Source: M55B144 sp964550615 (lineage in GTDB: Bacteria; Bipolaricaulota; Bipolaricaulia; UBA7950; UBA9294). Taken from it: a stretch of 23,228 bases of DNA. The stretch is from positions 1 to 23,228 of the forward strand of contig CAZKAB010000025.1 of assembly GCA_964550615.1 (NCBI GenBank), written 5' to 3'. Position 1 is the stretch's first letter, and every line of letters begins with the position of its first letter. The position numbers were made by a program, and so were the translations under genes. A model generated the notes under the pieces. It saw only the letters and a program-made list of their open reading frames with translations, was not told the DNA's origin and ran no database searches. This document shows positions 6,461-13,575 of this stretch, piece by piece.

Positions 6461-7837
6461 ATGACCCGACGTTTCCCCTTCGCTCTAAAACTCGGCTTGT
6501 CATTCGTTGTTGTCATACTTGTGTCGGTTGCGCTCGTCTACTTCATGACCGCGCGTGCGGTGACCGCCCGCTTTGCCGCCTACAGCGAGCAAAACAAGCA
6601 AAACGTGGCTAAGCAGGTGTGCGGGCTGCTTGCCGAATATCGCATGCGGACAGGGACGTGGCTCGGCGTCGAGCGCCTTCTTTCCACACAATACACTGTA
6701 GTTGTCAACGGGCAGTTGATTGTCCGGCGTACCTCGTTGATCGGCGGAGATTTTTCTCTCGCTGACGAGAATGGGGTTGTGTCCGTGTCAACTGAAGAAG
6801 AGAAAGTGGGGACAACCTTGACTTCGGATGAAATCGCGTCCGGTATTCCCATCAGTGAAGGCGGAAATCGAATCGGAACTCTTCTTATCGACGACAGCAG
6901 TTCCCCTCTCGCACCGGCCGAAGAGGCGTTTCTCTCGTCGGCGCTCCGCTCCGCGTTGCTGGGAGGAGGGATCGCCAGCGGGGTGGCGCTGTTATTATCG
7001 GCGGTACTGATCTCGCAGGTGCTTTCGCCTCTTCGCCTTTTGGCGCGCGCCACTGAACGGATCGCGCAGGGAGATCTTTCCTTGCGGGTGAAGCTGCGGG
7101 CACGCGATGAATTCGCCCGGTTGGGGGAATCCTTCAACCGGATGATCGATAACCTCCGCCGCTCCGAAACCGTCCGGAAGACAATGACCGCTGACATTGC
7201 GCATGAGCTGCGCACTCCGGTGACTATCATCCAAGGGAATCTAGAAGCGATCCTTGATGGTATCTACTGCGCAGATCCGGAGACGATTGCCCCCATCTAT
7301 GAAGAGACGCTCCATCTGGGGCGACTGATCGATGATCTGCGAGATCTCGCGCTTGCAGAAGCAGGCGAACTGCGGTTGACGAAGGAGCCGACAGATGTGC
7401 TTGCGCTGTCGCGCCAGGTAGTGGAAACCGTAAATGCATCGCTTGACCGTGACACGACGGTGGTCGTCGACGCTGCGGCCGAGATCCCGGTGCTGGATCT
7501 CGATTCGAAACGTATGCGGCAGGTGTTGGTAAACCTGTTGAGCAACGCCTTGCGTTACACACCTGACGATCAAGAGGTAAAGGTGAAGATCGAGGCCGAC
7601 GATAACGAAGTGGTGATTCAGGTGTCGGACCGCGGGCCGGGGATTCCTGAAAACGAGCTTCCGCATCTATTCGAGCGTTTTTATCGCGGCGACGCGGCAC
7701 GCACGCGAGCCGACGGGGGTAGCGGCCTCGGGTTGGCCATTGCCAAGCAGTGGGTAGAGGCGCACGGAGGAACCATTACCGCCAGCAATCGCCCAAGCGG
7801 GGGCGCGTGCTTCAGCATCAGCATCCCCACCGTTTGA
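6461..7837 (+). CDS. Membrane sensor histidine kinase (HAMP-HisKA-HATPase)
   Basis: This 458-residue inner-membrane kinase is the partner of the preceding response regulator. Two transmembrane segments (about residues 9-29 and 162-187) enclose an extracytoplasmic sensor domain of about 130 residues with no motif I recognise. A HAMP linker (about 187-238) follows, then HisKA with the phospho-acceptor His248 in ADIAHELRTP. The ATPase domain has N-box VNLLSNALRYTP (357-368), DRGPGIP (390-396) and GGSGLGLAIAKQW (419-431). All catalytic elements are present. It starts one base after the regulator's stop with no strong ribosome-binding site, consistent with coupled translation. The stimulus is unknown. 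Confidence 0.95.
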   Translation: MTRRFPFALKLGLSFVVVILVSVALVYFMTARAVTARFAAYSEQNKQNVAKQVCGLLAEYRMRTGTWLGVERLLSTQYTVVVNGQLIVRRTSLIGGDFSLADENGVVSVSTEEEKVGTTLTSDEIASGIPISEGGNRIGTLLIDDSSSPLAPAEEAFLSSALRSALLGGGIASGVALLLSAVLISQVLSPLRLLARATERIAQGDLSLRVKLRARDEFARLGESFNRMIDNLRRSETVRKTMTADIAHELRTPVTIIQGNLEAILDGIYCADPETIAPIYEETLHLGRLIDDLRDLALAEAGELRLTKEPTDVLALSRQVVETVNASLDRDTTVVVDAAAEIPVLDLDSKRMRQVLVNLLSNALRYTPDDQEVKVKIEADDNEVVIQVSDRGPGIPENELPHLFERFYRGDAARTRADGGSGLGLAIAKQWVEAHGGTITASNRPSGGACFSISIPTV

Positions 7838-7863
7838 CTTTCGCCAGGCAGAATCGATAGTAT
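7834..7863 (+). promoter_or_regulatory. Leaderless-type promoter of the DUF458 gene
   Basis: TTGACT (7834-7839), an 18-bp spacer and TAGTAT (7858-7863) precede the ATG at 7872 by 8 nt. There is no Shine-Dalgarno site. The -35 overlaps the stop codon of the kinase gene, so this gene can be expressed apart from the two-component operon. Confidence 0.6.
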
Positions 7864-7871
7864 AGGGCGTA

Positions 7872-8348
7872 ATGGAAGAACGGTTCTATAATCCACATGT
7901 GGGGGCACTATCGTTTGACGGGATGGTGCATGCAGTTGTCGCCGAGATGCGCGGCGATCCCAAGGCGCGTTACGAGATACTTGTTGGAACCGACTCTTCA
8001 GTCAGCGGGATCCACGTGGATTACGTAAGCGCGATCGTCATCCACAAGATAGGCAAAGGTGGCCGCTACTACTGGATGCGGCGGCAAGAGAAAAAGACGG
8101 GGTCGCTGCGTCAGCGGATATGGCGCGAGGCTTGGCTCTCTTTCGAACTTGCGCAGCGCCTGCTTAAGCGCCTGTCTGACTTTTCCCCCCTCACTTTCAA
8201 CCTGGAAATCCACGTTGACATAGGGGAAAACGGCCCTACCAAGACGATGATTGACGAAGTGGTGGGGATGATCATCGGAAGCGGATTTGCTGTTCGCATC
8301 AAGCCAGAGGCGTATGCCGCCACCTCGGTTGCCGACAAGTACACGTAG
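7872..8348 (+). CDS. DUF458/YkuK-family RNase H-like protein
   Basis: This 158-residue protein resembles the DUF458 (YkuK) family, predicted to have an RNase H-like fold. The first strand LVGTDSS carries D41. Further acidic residues E92 (SFELAQRLL), D116 (EIHVDIG) and D155 (the family's terminal VADKYT) could complete a metal-binding site. A nuclease function is predicted for the family, but I know of no established substrate. The gene follows the sensor kinase by 34 bp with its own promoter. Its stop lies 4 bp from the stop of the convergent rsmI gene, leaving no room for a terminator. Confidence 0.8.
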   Translation: MEERFYNPHVGALSFDGMVHAVVAEMRGDPKARYEILVGTDSSVSGIHVDYVSAIVIHKIGKGGRYYWMRRQEKKTGSLRQRIWREAWLSFELAQRLLKRLSDFSPLTFNLEIHVDIGENGPTKTMIDEVVGMIIGSGFAVRIKPEAYAATSVADKYT

Positions 8349-8352
8349 CGAG

Positions 8353-9183
8353 CTAGTCCGAGAGAAGCATCTGATACGCGTCGTTTCGCGGAATCCCTGT
8401 AGCGCAGGTCAAAATACGCGTTGCGGTCTTGGTGGAGATCCCTTCTTCCTTGAGCAGCATGGCAAGTTCCCGTGCCGCTTGTCTGTCGGGGTTCGTTTGC
8501 TCCCGTGTTGCTCCGCCGATCAACAGTATGCATTCGCCCCGCACTTCTTCCCGCGCGGCAAGCGTTGAGATAATCTCTTCTGCCGTACCGCGGAGGTATT
8601 CCTCGTACAGCTTTGTTATCTCGCGCGCCAACACTAATCTTCTCTCGGGGAGGATCGCGGCAATCGCCTCTAGGTCGTAGAGCAGCCGGTGCGGTGAGGA
8701 ATGTACGATGACGGTGCGCGTCTCGTCACGGATGCTTGCCAGATAGGATTGCCTCTCCGCATCTTTTCGGGAAAGGGCGCCGTCGAATACAAAGTGATCG
8801 GCGGGAAGTCCCGATGCGACGAGGGCGGCGATTAGCGCCGTTGCTCCTGGGATAGGGACAACGTTTACTCCGGCATCAATTGCGGCCCTTACCAGTGGAT
8901 ACCCGGGGTCACTGATGAGCGGGGTTCCGGCGTCGCTCACAAGTGCCAGGTCGTCTCCGCGCTGCAGCATCTCCAACAGAGGGGCGTTGCGTTCGCGTTC
9001 TACTCCTTGGAAGTAGCTCGCCGTAAACGGCGTAGTGATGCGATAGCGCGAAAGAACGCGGCGAGTATTTCTTGTATCCTCTGCGATGATGCGATCGACT
9101 GCGCGTAGGGTTGAGATCGCCCGCAGTGTGATGTCGCTCATGTTTCCAATTGGAAGAGAGACTAGATAGAGCGTACCCGCCAT
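8353..9183 (-). CDS. rsmI: 16S rRNA (cytidine-1402-2'-O)-methyltransferase RsmI
   Basis: This 276-residue tetrapyrrole-methylase-fold enzyme uses S-adenosylmethionine to 2'-O-methylate C1402 of 16S rRNA in the decoding centre. Family motifs are intact: GTLYLVSLPIGNMSDIT at the N-terminus, IIAEDTRNTRR, LVSDAGTPLISDPGYPLV and VPIPGATALIAALVASGL. The ATG at 9183 is chosen because GAGGG lies 6 nt before it and family members begin at this point; an in-frame GTG at 9195 lacks a site. It follows yidD by 33 bp on the same strand, so the two are likely co-transcribed. The C-terminal region (KEEGISTKTATRIL) matches the family's terminal helical domain. Confidence 0.95.
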   Translation of the reverse strand: MAGTLYLVSLPIGNMSDITLRAISTLRAVDRIIAEDTRNTRRVLSRYRITTPFTASYFQGVERERNAPLLEMLQRGDDLALVSDAGTPLISDPGYPLVRAAIDAGVNVVPIPGATALIAALVASGLPADHFVFDGALSRKDAERQSYLASIRDETRTVIVHSSPHRLLYDLEAIAAILPERRLVLAREITKLYEEYLRGTAEEIISTLAAREEVRGECILLIGGATREQTNPDRQAARELAMLLKEEGISTKTATRILTCATGIPRNDAYQMLLSD

Positions 9184-9216
9184 AATTGCCCTCACTTTTC
9201 TGCCTTCTGCTCGCTT

Positions 9217-9429
9217 CTATGGTACGGGATCGTTTCCGCCTGGATTGAACGGGTGACAGCGCATGACACGCCGCAACGCGAGGTATCCGCCCTTGAACGG
9301 CCCGTATTTGCCAATCGCTTCCTTCCCGTACTGTGAACATGTTGGATAGAAGCGGCATCGGGGCGGGAATAGCGGCGATACGATCCGTTGATAAAGCGTT
9401 ATCAATCCCACAAGAAGCCTCTTGAGCAT
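9217..9429 (-). CDS. yidD: Membrane protein insertion efficiency factor YidD
   Basis: This 70-residue protein is a standard YidD: an amphipathic N-terminal helix (LKRLLVGLITLYQRIVSP), the signature CRFYPTCSQYGKEAI with C25 and C31, and RRVMRCHPFNPGG with C58. YidD assists YidC-dependent membrane insertion and lies at the inner face of the membrane. It is often found near rpmH, rnpA and yidC, but here it is paired with rsmI and divergent from hsp20. Its promoter (TTGTCA-N17-TATACT) ends 7 nt before the ATG and there is no Shine-Dalgarno site directly before the start, so the mRNA is probably leaderless. Confidence 0.95.
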   Translation of the reverse strand: MLKRLLVGLITLYQRIVSPLFPPRCRFYPTCSQYGKEAIGKYGPFKGGYLALRRVMRCHPFNPGGNDPVP

Positions 9430-9436
9430 GTTTCAT

Positions 9437-9465
9437 AGTATAGCCACACGCCTCCCTCTTGACAA
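9437..9465 (-). promoter_or_regulatory. Leaderless-type promoter of yidD-rsmI
   Basis: On the minus strand TTGTCA (complement of 9460-9465) and TATACT (complement of 9437-9442) are separated by exactly 17 bp, and 7 nt separate the -10 from the yidD ATG. Its -35 overlaps the -35 of the opposing hsp20 promoter by five bases, so the two promoters probably exclude each other. Confidence 0.7.
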
Positions 9466-9487
9466 TTAGCAGTGAGCATGCTATACT
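9459..9487 (+). promoter_or_regulatory. Consensus sigma-70 promoter of hsp20
   Basis: TTGACA (9459-9464), a 17-bp spacer and TATACT (9482-9487) form a near-perfect promoter. The predicted start is near 9494, giving a leader of about 50 nt. The spacer, -10 and start region are covered by two tandem dyads, which implies tight repression. Confidence 0.85.
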
Positions 9488-9518
9488 GCTAATAGCAGTC
9501 ACGAGCATAGATTGCTAA
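9466..9518. promoter_or_regulatory. Two tandem CIRCE-like operators over the hsp20 promoter
   Basis: Copy 1 is TTAGCAGTG (9466-9474), 9 nt, TACTGCTAA (9484-9492). Copy 2, shifted by 26 bp, is ATAGCAGTC (9492-9500), 9 nt, GATTGCTAA (9510-9518). CIRCE, the HrcA operator, is TTAGCACTC-N9-GAGTGCTAA. Copy 1 keeps the outer TTAGCA/TGCTAA and the 9-9-9 geometry exactly, but differs in the inner three bases. Control of hsp20 by HrcA or a relative is inferred. No hrcA gene lies in the window. Confidence 0.65.
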
Positions 9519-9544
9519 CAGCAAGAGAAAAGGAGGAACCTAAG

Positions 9545-9997
9545 ATGAGAAACAGACTTCCGAGTGTATGGACTGAACCGTTGCTGATTGGGAGTGGCCT
9601 CACGCGCGTGTTCGATGACATGTTCCGCGACTTTCATAACGTTGGATTCGACATTTCGCCCACTTTTGGGCGGAGCGATATCTACGAAAAGGATCGCAAC
9701 TTAGTTATCGAAACCGAGCTCCCCGGAGTAAAGAAAGATGATATCACGCTCAAGGTCGAGGATGATACCCTGTGCATCTCCGGCGAGATGAAGCGACAGG
9801 ATGAGGTGAAGAAAGAGAACTACTTCCGCATGGGGCGCCGCTATGGCAGTTTCCAGCGTTCTTTCCCTCTCCCCACCGATATTACCGATAAGAACGCAAT
9901 CAAAGCGCGCTTTGAGGACGGCATTCTCAAGGTGATGATCCCTCTTAGAGAGTCGATCAAGGAGAAGGAGAAGCCCATCGAAGTCAGTGTGGACTAA
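9545..9997 (+). CDS. Small heat shock protein, Hsp20/alpha-crystallin family
   Basis: This 150-residue ATP-independent holdase chaperone has an N-terminal arm (1-48), an alpha-crystallin domain (about 50-138) with ETELPGVKKDDITLKVED and the closing motif FEDGILKVMIPL, and a short C-terminal tail containing an I-x-V motif (IEV) that docks oligomers. The ATG at 9545 is chosen because AAAAGGAGG stands 7-8 nt before it. An in-frame TTG at 9512 lies inside the operator region and has no binding site. Two CIRCE-like dyads cover the promoter, so induction on heat or protein-folding stress is likely. A strong terminator follows the gene. Confidence 0.95.
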   Translation: MRNRLPSVWTEPLLIGSGLTRVFDDMFRDFHNVGFDISPTFGRSDIYEKDRNLVIETELPGVKKDDITLKVEDDTLCISGEMKRQDEVKKENYFRMGRRYGSFQRSFPLPTDITDKNAIKARFEDGILKVMIPLRESIKEKEKPIEVSVD

Positions 9998-10013
9998 CTG
10001 ATGCAGTAGAGAG

Positions 10014-10045
10014 AACGGCCCCGCATTGTCGGGGCCGTTTTTTTT
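10014..10045. terminator. Strong terminator between hsp20 and nadE
   Basis: AACGGCCCC (10014-10022) pairs perfectly with GGGGCCGTT (10031-10039) around an 8-nt loop. Eight T's (10038-10045) follow on the plus strand. It ends hsp20. On the minus strand the hairpin is followed only by CTCTCT, so it may also help end nadE, but less strongly. Confidence 0.9.
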
Positions 10046-10048
10046 GTG

Positions 10049-11482
10049 CTACTCGCGGTGCAAGTTCGTGAGAGGCATGCGTCTTCCGATACCGAACGAC
10101 TTGGGCGAGACCTTGATTGCCGGCGGCAGTTGCCGCCGCTTATATTCGCTTCGATAGTAGCGGGCGATGACATCATCAACCACCGGCTTCGCAAATCCTC
10201 TTGCGATTAGTGCCGACCGCGACGTTGCCTTTTCAATAATCTCCTTGAGGAGCACGTCGAGTTCCGAATACGGGGGAAGATCATCCGAATCAACCTGCCC
10301 CTGGCGAAGCTCGGCGGAGGGAGGCTTGTCAATAATCTGCTGTGGGATGACCCCGCCCATTGCGGCTGCCATCTCGAATACTTGTGTCTTGTACAAATCG
10401 GCTATTGGGGCGAGGGCGCCCACGGTGTCTCCGTATAGNNNNNNNNNNNNNNNNNNNNNNNNNNNNNNNNNNNNNNNNNNNNNNNNNNNNNNNNNNNNNN
10501 NNNNNNNNNNNNNNNNNNNNNNNNNNNNNNNNNNNNNNAATGCCTCTGCGGCGAGCGCGGCCACCAATGCGGAGTCGATACCTCCCGACATGCCGACAAT
10601 CGCCTGTCTAAACCCGTTCTTCTCGAAGTAATCGCGTATTCCAAGTACGATCGCCCGCTTTGCCGCGACAAGAGGTTCCTCCGGCGGGGGCGATGTGGGT
10701 TGAAGCTGCTCAGTGTCGACGACAAACAGACCGCTGGCAAAGAACGGGGCTTGGAAGACGATTTTTCCGCTGGGAGCGGTTATGAAGCTGCCTCCGTCGA
10801 ACACAAGCTCATCTTGCCCTCCGACCAGATTGGCGTACAAGACGGTGATCTCGTTCTCCCGCGCTCGCCGTGCGGCGAGACGGCGCCTGATATCTCTCTT
10901 GCCGACAAAGTACGGCGAGGCGGAGATGTTGATCACTAACTCCGCACCCAGGCTTGCCTGCGTGTCGGTCGGTCCGTCGTCGACCCACAAGTCCTCGCAG
11001 ATGTTTATTCCGATCGTTCTACCCCTGAAGTTGACAACCTGCGCTCCCGGGCCGGGAGTGAAGTAGCGCTTCTCCGAGTACACGTCGAATGTCGGCAGGA
11101 TCAGCTTAGGAATCGAGCCCACCAGCTCTCGATCCGCGTAGAACAAGGCGCAATTGAACAGATCGGTTCCCGCTCCGTCGGCAACGGAGGAGGGATCGGC
11201 GAGATTCTCGCCATTCTTGTGCCGCTGCGACGTTATTCCTCCAATGATTATTCCCATCCCCCCCGACGCAAGACGGATCTCCTCTTGCGCCGCCTCTATC
11301 TGCTGCACGAAGCCGTTGCGCCAGAGGAGATCGAGAGGCGAATAGCCGCACACAACGAGTTCGGGGAATATGATGAGGTCACACGCCGCCCTACGAGCGC
11401 GTTCGATATAGGAAAGGATTTCCTTCAGGTTGTCGTCGATTGCACCGACGATGGGGTTGATTTGGGCAAGTGCCAGGCGCAT
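10049..11482 (-). CDS. nadE: Glutamine-dependent NAD+ synthetase, interrupted by an assembly gap
   Basis: This enzyme amidates deamido-NAD with ATP and glutamine-derived ammonia, the last step of NAD synthesis. The N-terminal nitrilase-type glutaminase domain has the expected triad: E41 (FPELVVCGY), K126 (IPKLILPTF) and C162 (INICEDLW). The synthetase domain shows the ATP-binding GMSGGIDSALVAAL, then 100 N, then LYGDTVGALAPIADLYKTQVF and the family's C-terminal region. The ATG at 11482 begins the conserved MRLALAQINP. TATAAT ends 6 nt before it and overlaps the stop of the upstream pseudouridine synthase gene, so it may have its own leaderless transcript or be read through. The missing segment would include the conserved part between the P-loop and the LYGD motif. 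Confidence 0.93.
   Translation of the reverse strand: MRLALAQINPIVGAIDDNLKEILSYIERARRAACDLIIFPELVVCGYSPLDLLWRNGFVQQIEAAQEEIRLASGGMGIIIGGITSQRHKNGENLADPSSVADGAGTDLFNCALFYADRELVGSIPKLILPTFDVYSEKRYFTPGPGAQVVNFRGRTIGINICEDLWVDDGPTDTQASLGAELVINISASPYFVGKRDIRRRLAARRARENEITVLYANLVGGQDELVFDGGSFITAPSGKIVFQAPFFASGLFVVDTEQLQPTSPPPEEPLVAAKRAIVLGIRDYFEKNGFRQAIVGMSGGIDSALVAALAAEAXXXXXXXXXXXXXXXXXXXXXXXXXXXXXXXXXXLYGDTVGALAPIADLYKTQVFEMAAAMGGVIPQQIIDKPPSAELRQGQVDSDDLPPYSELDVLLKEIIEKATSRSALIARGFAKPVVDDVIARYYRSEYKRRQLPPAIKVSPKSFGIGRRMPLTNLHRE
10439..10538. other. Assembly gap of 100 N inside nadE
   Basis: Exactly 100 unknown bases. The nadE frame is the same on both sides when 100 nt are counted, so the true length is probably 1 modulo 3. 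From the family, I would expect about 100 residues between SGGIDS...AAEA and LYGD, not 33. The placeholder therefore probably understates the missing sequence by roughly 200 nt. Confidence 0.9.
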
Positions 11483-11488
11483 GGCGAG

Positions 11489-11517
11489 ATTATATGATGG
11501 CGACATTGTTGTCTCCA
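11489..11517 (-). promoter_or_regulatory. Possible leaderless promoter of nadE
   Basis: On the minus strand TGGAGA (complement of 11512-11517), 17 bp, and a perfect TATAAT (complement of 11489-11494) stand 6 nt before the nadE ATG. They lie within the last codons of the upstream gene, so chance cannot be excluded. Confidence 0.4.
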
Positions 11518-12284
11518 GCGCGCCTGGTGGGAGTGAGGCTCTCCTCATAATCCACCAGTGTCGCGGTCTCCTCATCATCAAGCCGAGCGATTGCGCCTGC
11601 GGGGAGATCGCCCAGCTTGATGGGCCCCAAGGCGACGCGCTTCAATCGGACAACGGTCAGATCGAAGTGCTTGAACAGCCGCTTTATCTCGTGGTTTCTG
11701 CCCTCGGCGATCGTGATGACAACGTGTGGTTTTCGGCCGACGATTTCTCCGGAGACGATTCTGAGAACGTCTCCAGCGTCTTCGATCCCGTGACGCATGT
11801 CGGAGAATATCCGGCGCATCTTTTCCGATCCCGGAAGACGAGGCACCCAGACATGGTACACCTTGCGCACACAGAAACTCGGATGGGTCATCCGATGCAC
11901 GAGGTCCCCGTCGTTTGTCAGCAGCATAAGCCCCTCGGCATCCTGATCGAGCCGTCCGGCCCATGTGTACCCGACAAACCCTTCTGAGCGCAGCAGACGC
12001 CCGAGGGTATTCCCGGAGTGAGGATCATCGTGGCTGCACAACACGCCCGTCGGCTTGTGGTAGCGATAGAAACGAAGCTTCGGGGGCTTGAGCGATAGCG
12101 GATGTCCGCGTAACCACAGATCCTTTATCTCATCGCGCTCAACCGGCATGAACGGGTCGAGTGCCGTCACCTGGTTTACGTCCACCTCGCCCGAAGCGAT
12201 CAGCTCCTGCGCTTTGCGACGCGAAATCCCACCCTCTTCTTGCACGATCCGCCAGAGTTTCACCTGTGCCTTGTCGCTATCCAT
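11490..12284 (-). CDS. rRNA pseudouridine synthase, RsuA/RluB family
   Basis: This 264-residue protein has an N-terminal S4 RNA-binding domain (residues about 8-55, WRIVQEEGGISRRKAQELIASGEVDVN) and a RsuA/RluB/RluE/RluF-type catalytic domain. Catalytic Asp113 lies in AGRLDQDAEGLMLLTNDGDL, followed by RKVYHVWV and EGRNHEIKRLF. It should isomerise a specific uridine in 16S or 23S rRNA; the exact site cannot be read from sequence. The start at 12284 is preferred over an in-frame upstream start at 12368: the S4 domain follows shortly, and a promoter-like TTGATT-N17-TATCCC ends 7 nt before it. nadE begins 7 bp after its stop. Confidence 0.9.
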   Translation of the reverse strand: MDSDKAQVKLWRIVQEEGGISRRKAQELIASGEVDVNQVTALDPFMPVERDEIKDLWLRGHPLSLKPPKLRFYRYHKPTGVLCSHDDPHSGNTLGRLLRSEGFVGYTWAGRLDQDAEGLMLLTNDGDLVHRMTHPSFCVRKVYHVWVPRLPGSEKMRRIFSDMRHGIEDAGDVLRIVSGEIVGRKPHVVITIAEGRNHEIKRLFKHFDLTVVRLKRVALGPIKLGDLPAGAIARLDDEETATLVDYEESLTPTRRAGDNNVAII

Positions 12285-12291
12285 TTGACAA

Positions 12292-12320
12292 GGGATAGCG
12301 CAATACGTCGTTCGAATCAA
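12292..12320 (-). promoter_or_regulatory. Leaderless-type promoter of the pseudouridine synthase gene
   Basis: On the minus strand TTGATT (complement of 12315-12320) and TATCCC (complement of 12292-12297) are separated by 17 bp, with 7 nt to the ATG at 12284. No Shine-Dalgarno site is seen. Confidence 0.5.
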
Positions 12321-12387
12321 CCTGATCTTTTCAATCCGGGGGATTGTTGTGCATAATAGTAAAGGCATATTTAGAGGAGGATGAGAG

Positions 12388-13545
12388 GTGGGTCTATCGA
12401 TAGAACAGCTTCCCCTTGGGGATAGGAGATTGCGTCAATTCGTACAGGTTCCTTGGAAGATCAATTATGGCGATCCAAACTGGACACCTCCGTTGCGCGC
12501 GGACATGCTGGGGAATCGTCTGTTGGGAATTACCGGACTCCTCACGCCCTCACATCCGTATCACCAGAACGCCATCGTCACACATTTCTTAGCGCGAGAT
12601 GGGAAGCGGTTGTTGGGCCGCGTTTCCGCAGCGATCAACCATCGCATTAACAAGCACTACGAATCACGTATAGGTTTCTTCGGTTTCTTCGACACGGTGG
12701 AGGACTATGATGTTGCGCGCGTTCTGCTTGATCATGCATGTAAGTGGCTGACGGAAAGAGGGATGGAAGTCGTCCGCGGCCCGGGCGGTTACTCTGCTGC
12801 CACGCATGAGTCGCATCAGGGCGTACTCGTGGATGGTTTCGACACTCCGGCGACTGTCGAACTCACGCACAATCGCCCCTACTACGGCGAGTACCTCGAG
12901 CGATATGGCTTCGCCAAGGCGAAAGACTACCACGCATACATGATCGACATCGCTAAGGCTCCTGACGAACGATTGGAGCGGATCGTGAATGAAGTGCGGT
13001 CCAGACGTCGTATTGAAACGCGGATGATCGACATCTCCCGTACGCGGGAGGAAGTCGATCACATTGTGGAGATATACAACGAGGCATGGGCGAACAATTG
13101 GGGATTCCTTCCGTTAACGGACGACGAGGCAGCGGCAATGGCCGCAAGTCTGAAACTTGTCGCCGATCCCGGACTGATGCGGTTCGCTTATGTTGACGGG
13201 GAGCTTGCTGCTGTGTTGGGAGCACTACCGGATCCGAATGTCCCACTCCATCCGCGTTGGAACTGGGTGCGTGACACTGATATCGCGCGAGTTGCACGCC
13301 TGTTTCGGACCCGGAGGCACATTCCCCGTGTGCGGCTGATGTTCTTCGGCATTCGTCCTCGATTCAGAAAGCTGGGTGTCGATGCAGTCCTGTATCATGA
13401 GGTTCTCGGGTACGCCCTCGACCGTGGGTACAAGACATGCGAGCCGTCGATGCTCCTGGAGAACAACGATCTTATCTTGCGGGCATCTGAATACATGGGC
13501 GGCAAGCGCTACAAGACGTGGCGCATATACGAAATGCCGCTGTAG
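12388..13545 (+). CDS. GNAT-like N-acetyltransferase family protein (uncharacterised)
   Basis: This 385-residue cytoplasmic protein belongs to an uncharacterised GNAT-related family. Its N-terminal half contains FFGFFD (residues about 93-98), then GPGGYSAATHESHQGVLVDG and NRPYYGEYLERYGFAKAKDYHAY. The C-terminal half shows the acetyltransferase-like end FFGIRPRFRKLGVDAVLYHE, then EPSMLLENND and MGGKRYKTWRIYEMPL. The two halves may be tandem GNAT folds. The substrate is unknown. The start is a GTG at 12388, supported by AGAGGAGG 7 nt upstream; the ATG at 12381 is out of frame. It is divergent from the pseudouridine synthase gene, and a CATAAT (12352-12357) may be its -10. Confidence 0.75.
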   Translation: MGLSIEQLPLGDRRLRQFVQVPWKINYGDPNWTPPLRADMLGNRLLGITGLLTPSHPYHQNAIVTHFLARDGKRLLGRVSAAINHRINKHYESRIGFFGFFDTVEDYDVARVLLDHACKWLTERGMEVVRGPGGYSAATHESHQGVLVDGFDTPATVELTHNRPYYGEYLERYGFAKAKDYHAYMIDIAKAPDERLERIVNEVRSRRRIETRMIDISRTREEVDHIVEIYNEAWANNWGFLPLTDDEAAAMAASLKLVADPGLMRFAYVDGELAAVLGALPDPNVPLHPRWNWVRDTDIARVARLFRTRRHIPRVRLMFFGIRPRFRKLGVDAVLYHEVLGYALDRGYKTCEPSMLLENNDLILRASEYMGGKRYKTWRIYEMPL

Positions 13546-13575
13546 CAGGCAATCGTTCTTCTTGAAGAGTTTTGA

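Noticed and set aside
7227..7700. 157-residue minus-strand frame opposite the histidine kinase
   Set aside because: It lies against the HisKA/ATPase coding region and has an Arg/Pro/Ser-rich shadow composition.
8909..9508. 199-residue open frame on the minus strand
   Set aside because: It overlaps rsmI and yidD in another frame and has no domain character; both overlapped genes are unmistakable.
9512..9544. Hsp20 extended to the TTG at 9512
   Set aside because: The extension lies in the second operator dyad and lacks a ribosome site; AAAAGGAGG precedes the ATG at 9545.
10439..10538. nadE as a frameshifted pseudogene
   Set aside because: Both sides of the gap stay in one frame and keep family motifs; the interruption is unknown bases only.
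12309..12320. GTTCGAATC resembling a tRNA T-loop
   Set aside because: No acceptor, D or anticodon stem can be built around it; it lies in a promoter region.
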